Made by a program: the position numbers and the translations under genes. Below, one piece after another: positions 18,822 through 24,602 of a stretch of 24,602 bases of DNA; position 1 is the first letter of the stretch; each line of letters opens with the position of its first letter. The notes beneath the pieces were generated by a model, which worked only from the letters and a program-made list of their open reading frames with translations, was not told where the DNA came from and did no database searches. Source of the stretch: Lentinus brumalis (lineage: Eukaryota; Basidiomycota; Agaricomycetes; Polyporales; Polyporaceae); contig MARA01000128.1 of assembly GCA_001792895.1 (NCBI GenBank), positions 1 through 24,602 on the forward strand, in the 5' to 3' direction.

Positions 18822-21800
18822 CTATGGACTAGCAGCAAACCTGAAGCTCCTAACACGGCCATACGTACGCACCACCGTGGGTGTTCTCAGCGGCCTCTCG
18901 CCCTCAGAGAGCTCCGGCTCTCCTTCATCAGTGGAGAGTTCCTCACCCATACCCCCCATGTCCACGTCCGCGGCGTCCTGCCCTCTAATACCTCGCCCAT
19001 GAGGAATTGGGCTGTCAGGCCCTGGCTCCTCCCAGTAGTCTTCATCCTCCTCGTCCTCATCCTCGCCAAGAGGGAATGGGAGGAACTCCCCGCCCTCATC
19101 GTCGGAACCCCAGTAGTCACTGCCCACCTCCCCGCCGAGCATATCCTCCTCATCTCCACTGCGGACCACATCGTCCTCTGCATCTGCCCTATCCACATTG
19201 GCGGCGCCCTCCTGTTCGTGCTCTTCCACATGCATCCTGTCCTCACCACCAGGCAAGTCTTGGCCCGTCTGCTCAGCCGCTCGACCACCCCCCCACCGCC
19301 ATTGGCCACTGCGGGACTGTGTGAAACTCCCTGGTCTTGCTCGACTTCATTGTGCGCCCCCTCCTGGTCCTGCTCCATTTCATCGTCCGACTCGTCCTGC
19401 GCCGCGAGCCTCTGACGCTGCTGGTGCATGGCACTCGCTGACGTCCCAATGTGGTTCGTCCTCCTAGGGGGTGGCTTACGCTTGTTCAGCGCCTTCCCGG
19501 TCCGCGCCTTGTTCGCCCGGGCACGGAGGTCGTTCTGGACACGGTTCAAGGCCACAAGGTCAGGTATGCCCACACGAGAGCCTTCCTCCAGTTTCTTCAT
19601 GAACTTCGTCGACCCTACTGTGAGCCTTGAGCCCCCTTTCCGCGTCGCAGCCCCGCTGCCAATCCGCTCCATCTTGTAGTAGGTGGAATTCACGACCAGT
19701 GCGACACACTCTCGCTTACGAGGCCAAACAATGCCATGGCCCTCCGCCGTGGGTGCCTGGACCATGGGGAGCACCTGGAGTTGGCTGAAGATGTCTTCCA
19801 ATGCCGTTTGCAGGTCCTCAGCCTCCGCCTCATTGCGGGATTCGAGCTCCTGTGGTATGCGGCGATATAGCCCATTTGCAGCGTAAAAACCCACCACTGT
19901 GACCCTTTTCGGATGTGATGGCTGTCGGGCTGAGGGAAGAAAATGACCATGCGCTCCCTGAAGGAGAGCTCCCTGTGGCCTCGAACTGGGCCTTCGAGCC
20001 CGCCGTTAGTCGCAGTGAAAGCCACCCGGACGAGGTAGTCGCGCAAAGTTCGCACGGTCCAGAAGTCCATCGCATCTTGGAGGCTCTCCATGGGCTCAAT
20101 CGAGGGTTTGAGAGTCCAGGCATCATTGAGGAGGGCGTACAATTGCACGGTGCACAGCATGAAGAGTCGGGAAGCTGCCTCGTTGACATCCAACCATGGC
20201 GGGTACATCAAAGGCTCGAGGAAGCTCTCAGCATCCGCATCGATGGCGCTGAGGACTGCTGACCACACCGGGGCAGGCCCAAGAGGGTACCGTACGGACG
20301 GGAGGGCAAGATGCAGCTCGTCCTGACGCTGCGCACGTCGTGTCTGACCGCTGGAGAATTTCAGGGAGCTCAGCACCGTCTCGGTGTCGTACTCCTGTAT
20401 CTCCGGGATCATAACGTTGACGTCAAAATCGAGTGTGTGCAGAAACATTGCCCGAACGAGTTCATCACAGTCTGGGCCTCGAGGAGCGCCAACGATTCTC
20501 GGACGTGTGCCGGAGGAATGAGGTCCGTGCTCGACACCTCCTTGATGAGATGGCACAGGAGGCTAGTTAGCACCCCCCGATTGGGCGGCTTCTGCCTGTT
20601 GATGCGCACCTGGAGATGCTGAAGCTCATCCACGCGAACGGAGAGATACAGAAACCAGGTGTCGGAAGGAATCCACAGGACAGGCTCACTCTCCAAAAAC
20701 TCGCGGGTCTGCAGATGCGTGTCAACAGTGTGCGCATGGGTCCGGCTTTATGAACTCACCGTGTCCTGCCAGCCCTCGAGGTATTCCTTGAGGGCCTGAC
20801 CTCCCATGCGAATCTCATCTCGGATGCCAAAGCTCTGCCTCCGACAGTCCCCGGCATACGCTGTGACCCGCCTATTGCACTCCTGGTGATAGATAACGTG
20901 GCCCTCGTATGCGTCGCCGTCTTCAGCAAAGTAGGGCTGGTTATTCGACGGCCGGATGACCTCGTACTGCAGGTTGTACGAGGAACGATAGAGCACATGG
21001 CCATGTCGCGAGCGCTCTGCCCCCATGGTAGCCTGCATGGCCCCGTACCGTGAGAGGGAGGCGATGTGGTGCAAGTTCCCGCGCGTGTATCCCCCAGCGC
21101 CATATGATGCCTCCAAAACGTCGAGTCTCCACAGCCCGACAAGAGGCACGTCAGGTGCCCGCGGATTGAAGGTGATGGCAAGATCCACGGTGAGCTCTCC
21201 ATATCTCCTGTCGGCCATGTAGTCGAAGTCGAGCTGAGGCAGCGTCTGTTTGAGCCTATCCCAGGGTGTGTCCTGGTTGCTGAGCGCCGAGACCGGCACG
21301 CTCGTCTGCAACTTGTAGTTCTTCGCATCCAGCACGAAGAAAAACGAGCCATAGAGCGAGAGGTTGGGATCCCTGCGGACGGCAGTGTTCATGCGCTCCA
21401 GCATGTCCTCCAGGACACTTGGGGAGACACTCAGGGTCTTGGCGCGGAACAGCCCCCCCTGCTTCTGCTCCTTGGAACCGCCTTGAGCTGGATGTTCTCA
21501 ACCGACGCCGCGACGTACTGGGTGTGATGAGCCTGAAGGCTGGCACGCAACGCGGGGAGAAGAACCTCGTTCCAGAACAGACGCTGGATCTCGTAGGGGA
21601 TCAGCGCCTCCCACTTGTCAGTGGCATATTTCTTGTGCAGCATGCGGGGGAAACAGATCATGATGTTCACGGGCGACCCACCCTCGACGACCTGGGCAAA
21701 GATGGTGTGCGGGATAATACTGAGGGATGTGGGGACCTCAACGTAGTCGCGGATGCCAGAGAGACGTTCATCGTGTGTTGGAGGTTGAAGGACCCTGACG

Positions 21801-21915
21801 TAGACGTGGTTATTCTTCCGAATAGGTGGGACCTTTCCGACGGTCGGGGTTGTCGCGACGCCAATGTTCCACTTCACTTTGAGTTCTCGGGTGACCCAGA
21901 TGATACTGTCGAGGT
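18822..21915 (-). CDS. Large unrecognised fungal protein, 5'-truncated and frame-broken
   Basis: One long protein of ~1000 residues can be followed from 21915 to the stop at 18822. It has one intron (20759-20709, GTGAGT...CTGCAG) and four frame changes near 21480, 20468, 19917 and 19288-19294. Each needs one added base; the last is a C7 run. Segments in order include TTPTVGKVPPIRKNNHVYV, DYVEVPTSLSIIPHTIF, KWEALIPYEIQRLFWNEVL, LYGSFFFVLDAKNYKLQ, PSDTWFLYLSVRVDELQ, LFMLCTVQLYALLNDAW, FYAANGLYRRIPQEL and a basic GKALNKRKPPPRR patch. An Asp/Glu-rich tail follows (GEDEDEEDEDYWEE). I believe similar large proteins exist in other polypores but know no function. There is no ATG upstream of the conserved part: the frame runs back into a TAG in the satellite beginning at 21916, so the 5' end is lost. 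Probably a pseudogene here. Confidence 0.6.
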
Positions 21916-22863
21916 CCTATCTATATAATGCCCAACTGTGTGGGCAAACAGTAAGTGGCCAAACGTGGCCAGCACGTGGCCAGGGCTGTAGCGGCTTAAC
22001 CGCTAGCCGGATTGTCGTGGCCAGGCTGGATACTTTGTAGTGCTGCTTCTTGCCTACGTGCTGATATAGTTGTCATGGCAGTTGGGCAAGAACCCATGGA
22101 GCTATCGCCCACTAACTTTGGCCACGACCGGGCTGAGGGCACCTTCATTGCACAAACCCTCCTACTGCCTGTAATATTGACCGTGGCAATGTGGCCAGGC
22201 TGAGGATTGTGTAGTGATGCTTCTGATCTACGTAATAATATAGCTGTCATAGAAATTGGAAAAGATCTCATGGAGCTACGGCCCGCAAACTTTGGCCACA
22301 GATCTGGCTGCAGGTACAGGCCACGCGCAAAGCCTATCTATATAATGCCCAACTGTGTGGGCAAACAGTAAGTGGCCAAACGTGGCCAGCACGTGGCCAG
22401 GGCTGTAGCGGCTTAACCGCTAGCCGGATTGTCGTGGCCAGGCTGGATACTTTGTAGTGCTGCTTCTTGCCTACGTGCTGATATAGTTGTCATGGCAGTT
22501 GGGCAAGAACCCATGGAGCTACCCACTAACTTTGGCCACGACCGGGCTGAGGGCACCTTCATTGCACAAACCCTCTACTGCCTGTAATATTGACCGTGGC
22601 AATGTGGCCAGGCTGAGGATTGTGTAGTGATGCTTCTGATCTACGTAATAATATAGCTGTCATAGAAATTGGAAAAGATCTCATGGAGCTACGGCCCGCA
22701 AACTTTGGCCACAGATCTGGCTGCAGGTACAGGCCACGCGCAAAGCCTATCTATATAATGCCCAACTGTGGGGCAAACAGTAAGTGGCCAAACGTGGCCA
22801 GCACGTGGCCAGGGCTGTAGCGGCTTAACCGCTAGCCGGATTGTCGTGGCCAGGCTGGATACT
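21916..22863. repeat. Two-monomer higher-order satellite, 413-417 bp period
   Basis: CCTATCTATATAATGCCC recurs at 21916, 22333 and 22746. Copies 1 and 2 are nearly identical, differing by one- to three-base deletions, and copy 3 stops after ~118 bp. Inside each long unit are two diverged ~174-bp monomers: one starts GTGGCCAGGCTGGATAC (22017) and the other GTGGCCAGGCTGAGGAT (22191). Both share GATATAG or AATATAG, TGTCAT, CATGGAGCTA and AACTTTGGCCAC. The unit is rich in GTGGCCA words. No protein is encoded. Confidence 0.9.
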
Positions 22864-22895
22864 AGGGTTAGTAATCCCCCCGAAGGGGGGATTAC
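22862..22895 (-). mobile_element. Candidate Helitron 3' terminus
   Basis: Reading the - strand there is a perfect 11-bp hairpin GTAATCCCCCC-TTC-GGGGGGATTAC (22895-22871), then TAACC, then CTAG ending at 22862, then T. A GC-rich hairpin a few bases before a CTRR end followed by T is the signature of Helitron 3' ends. The element would run rightward from here on the + coordinate axis, with its 5' TC end to the right, possibly beyond the window. No Rep/helicase gene is visible, so it would be non-autonomous. A caveat is that comparison with the intact satellite copies suggests a G/T rather than the usual A/T insertion point. Confidence 0.35.
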
Positions 22896-23150
22896 TGCCC
22901 GGCTGCGTCACGAACGGAGTTTTGGTCAGAATCACGTGATTACGGGCATTTCGGGCAGCTCCCGATCCGATCTAGCGACTGCCGGCGCCAAATTACCGTG
23001 GGAACGTCCCGATCGGGAAATATGCAAATTCCGATTAAAGAGCTCGGATATTCGCATGCCTCATGTACGTCTATGTACGTGCGATCCGGCGTCGCGGTCA
23101 TATGATGATGACTGTGTGTGCGCGCAGGTCGTTAGTACAAACATGCATTA

Positions 23151-24602
23151 CAGAAACTGCGTCTCCGCCTCGGCCATACGCCCTACCCCTACGTTTCCAT
23201 CCGAACCGCGCTTCAAGTCCCCGCCTGCGTTGGTGCCACAGCCCGACCTGCGCGATGTGCGTCCCATCACCGTCCTGCACCGGCTCGCCCTCAAAGTTCG
23301 TGCGGCGGCTCCTCGTGCCATCGCACACGCAATGCCACCGCCGTTTTACCGCTAATCGTGGCCGGACGCGGCCGCTGTCGTCCTCGTCCCGCTCGCCCTG
23401 TGCTCGCAGCCGCGCCTGCCAACTCGTGCGTCACACCGCGCCATCGATGCGTCACCTTCTGGTTCTCAGCCCACGCAGCGATACATGACCCCTCTACAGA
23501 ACTGCCTCCTCGCCGCAGCCATACCGCCGTGCGTTTCCATCCGACCGCGCTTCAAGTCCCGCCTGCGTTGGCGCCCACAGCCCGACCTGCGCGATATGCG
23601 TCGCATCACCATCCGCACCGGCTCGCCCTCAAAATTCGTGCGGCAGCTCCTCGTGCCATCGCACACGCAATGCCACCGCCGTTTTACCGCTAATCGTGGC
23701 CGGACGCGGCCGCTGTCGTCCTCGTCCCGCTCCCCTGTGCTCGCAGCAGCGCCTGCCAACTCGTGCGTCACACCGCGCCATCTGTGCGTCACCTTCTGGT
23801 TTTCAGCCCACGCTGCGATACATGACCACCCTACAGAACTGCGTCTCCGCCTCGGCCATACCGCCCTGCGTTTCCATCCGAACCGCGCTTCAAGTCCCAG
23901 CCTGCGTTGGCGCCCACAGCCCGACCTGCGCGATATGCGTCGCATCACCATCCCGCACCGGCTCGCCCTCAAAGTTCGTGCGGCGGCTCCTCGTGCCATC
24001 GCACACGCAATGCCACCGCCGTTTTACCGCTAATCGTGGCCGGACGCGGCCGCTGTCGTCCTCGTCCCGCTCGCCCTGTGCTCGCAGCTGCGCCTGCCAA
24101 CTCGTGCGTCACACCGCGCCGTCTGTGCGTCACCTTCTGGTTTTCAGCCCACGCAGCGATACATGACCACCCTACAGAACTGCGTCTCCGCCTCGGCCAT
24201 ACCGCCCTACGTTTCCATCCGAACCGCGCTTCAAGTCCCCGCCTGCGTTGGCGCCCACAGCCCGACCTGCGCGATATGCGTCGCATCACCATCCCGCACC
24301 GGCTCGCCCTCAAACTTCGTGCTGCAGCTTCTCGCGCCCTTGCACACGCAATGCCACCACCGTTCGTCCCGCTCCCTTGCTCCGCCACGCGCTCGCGTCC
24401 AACCGCGCCATCTGTGCGTCACCTTCTGGTTTTCAGCCCACGCTGCGATACATGACCCCTACAGAACTGCGTCTCCGCCGCAGCCATACCGCCCTGCGTT
24501 CCATCCGAACCGCGCTTCAAGTCCCCGCCTGCGTTGGCGCCCACAGCCCGACCTGCGCGATATGCGTCGCATCACCATCCCGCACCGGCTCGCCCTCAAA
24601 GT
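23151..24602. repeat. ~340-bp GC-rich tandem satellite, continuing past the window
   Basis: CAGAACTGCGTCTCCGCC-type blocks recur at 23151, 23497, 23834, 24175 and 24462 (spacing 346, 337, 341, 287). The last spacing is shortened by an internal deletion. Each unit contains CATCCGAACCGCGCTTCAAG, CGCGATATGCGTCGCATCACC, CCGCCGTTTTACCGCTAATC and a GGACGCGGCCGC block. The reading frames stay open for about 180 codons on both strands because of the high GC content, and several overlapping frames are open at once, so I do not call a gene. The 255 bp before it (22896-23150) holds nothing I recognise. Confidence 0.9.

Noticed and set aside
22862..22871. TAGGGTTAG as a telomere repeat
   Set aside because: Only one copy of the TTAGGG-like word; better explained as part of the hairpin/CTAG junction.
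23063..24455. Open frames of 110-195 codons in the 340-bp satellite
   Set aside because: Explained by high GC content; multiple frames and both strands are open in the same unit.

Overview
This window is nuclear DNA of a filamentous fungus, most probably an agaricomycete (Basidiomycota). Coding exons are split by 45-73 nt introns with GT...AG (once GC...AG) borders and CTAAT/CTGAC branch sites. Two of the genes belong to groups that are much expanded in mushroom-forming fungi: an F-box protein with a long repeat-like C-terminal part, and a short intron-rich kinase-like protein. No bacterial, organellar, rRNA or tRNA features were seen. Tandem repeats occupy a large share of the window, so it looks like an accessory, repeat-rich (possibly subtelomeric or heterochromatic) region.

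Layout. (1) 2-1163: 3' part of an unrecognised spliced gene. (2) About 1.2-11.04 kb: three diverged copies (A at 1784-3080 on +, B at 3895-5209 on -, C at 9297-10804 on -) of one gene family encoding a BAH domain, a PHD-like zinc finger without its last Cys pair, and a shared C-terminal region. A, B and C share the same intron phases (1, 2, 0, 0). The same DNA palindrome, core AGCGG(T/A)CGNCCGCT, lies on both sides of every copy: as single sites at 1.24-1.48 kb and 11.03 kb, and inside three unrelated tandem arrays with 90, 237 and 212 bp periods. I saw none to the right of 11.04 kb. A pyrimidine-rich LTR-like stretch (6707-7658) lies between B and C.

(3) 11.4-16.0 kb: an intact F-box gene (12478-14395) between two direct-orientation arrays of a ~150 bp repeat. 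(4) 16.6-18.6 kb: a small unrecognised gene (or gene pair) on the - strand with a clear TATA box, diverging from a five-exon kinase-like gene on +. (5) 18822-21915: a ~1000-residue unrecognised protein gene on -, with an acidic tail, its 5' end cut off by a two-monomer higher-order satellite (21916-22863). That satellite ends at a hairpin plus CTAG junction resembling a Helitron 3' terminus. (6) 23151 to the window end: a ~340 bp satellite.

The main result is the BAH/PHD-like trio with its accompanying palindromes. BAH and PHD domains together are typical of chromatin readers (for example EPR-1 in Neurospora, EBS/SHL in plants). A role here in chromatin or silencing is inference only. A second general point is that gene 1, A, B, C and the large 18.8-21.9 kb gene are all broken by frameshifts, and each would be mended by one extra base, several of them in homopolymers. 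This suggests deletion-type assembly errors, or else shared decay. The F-box and kinase-like genes are intact.
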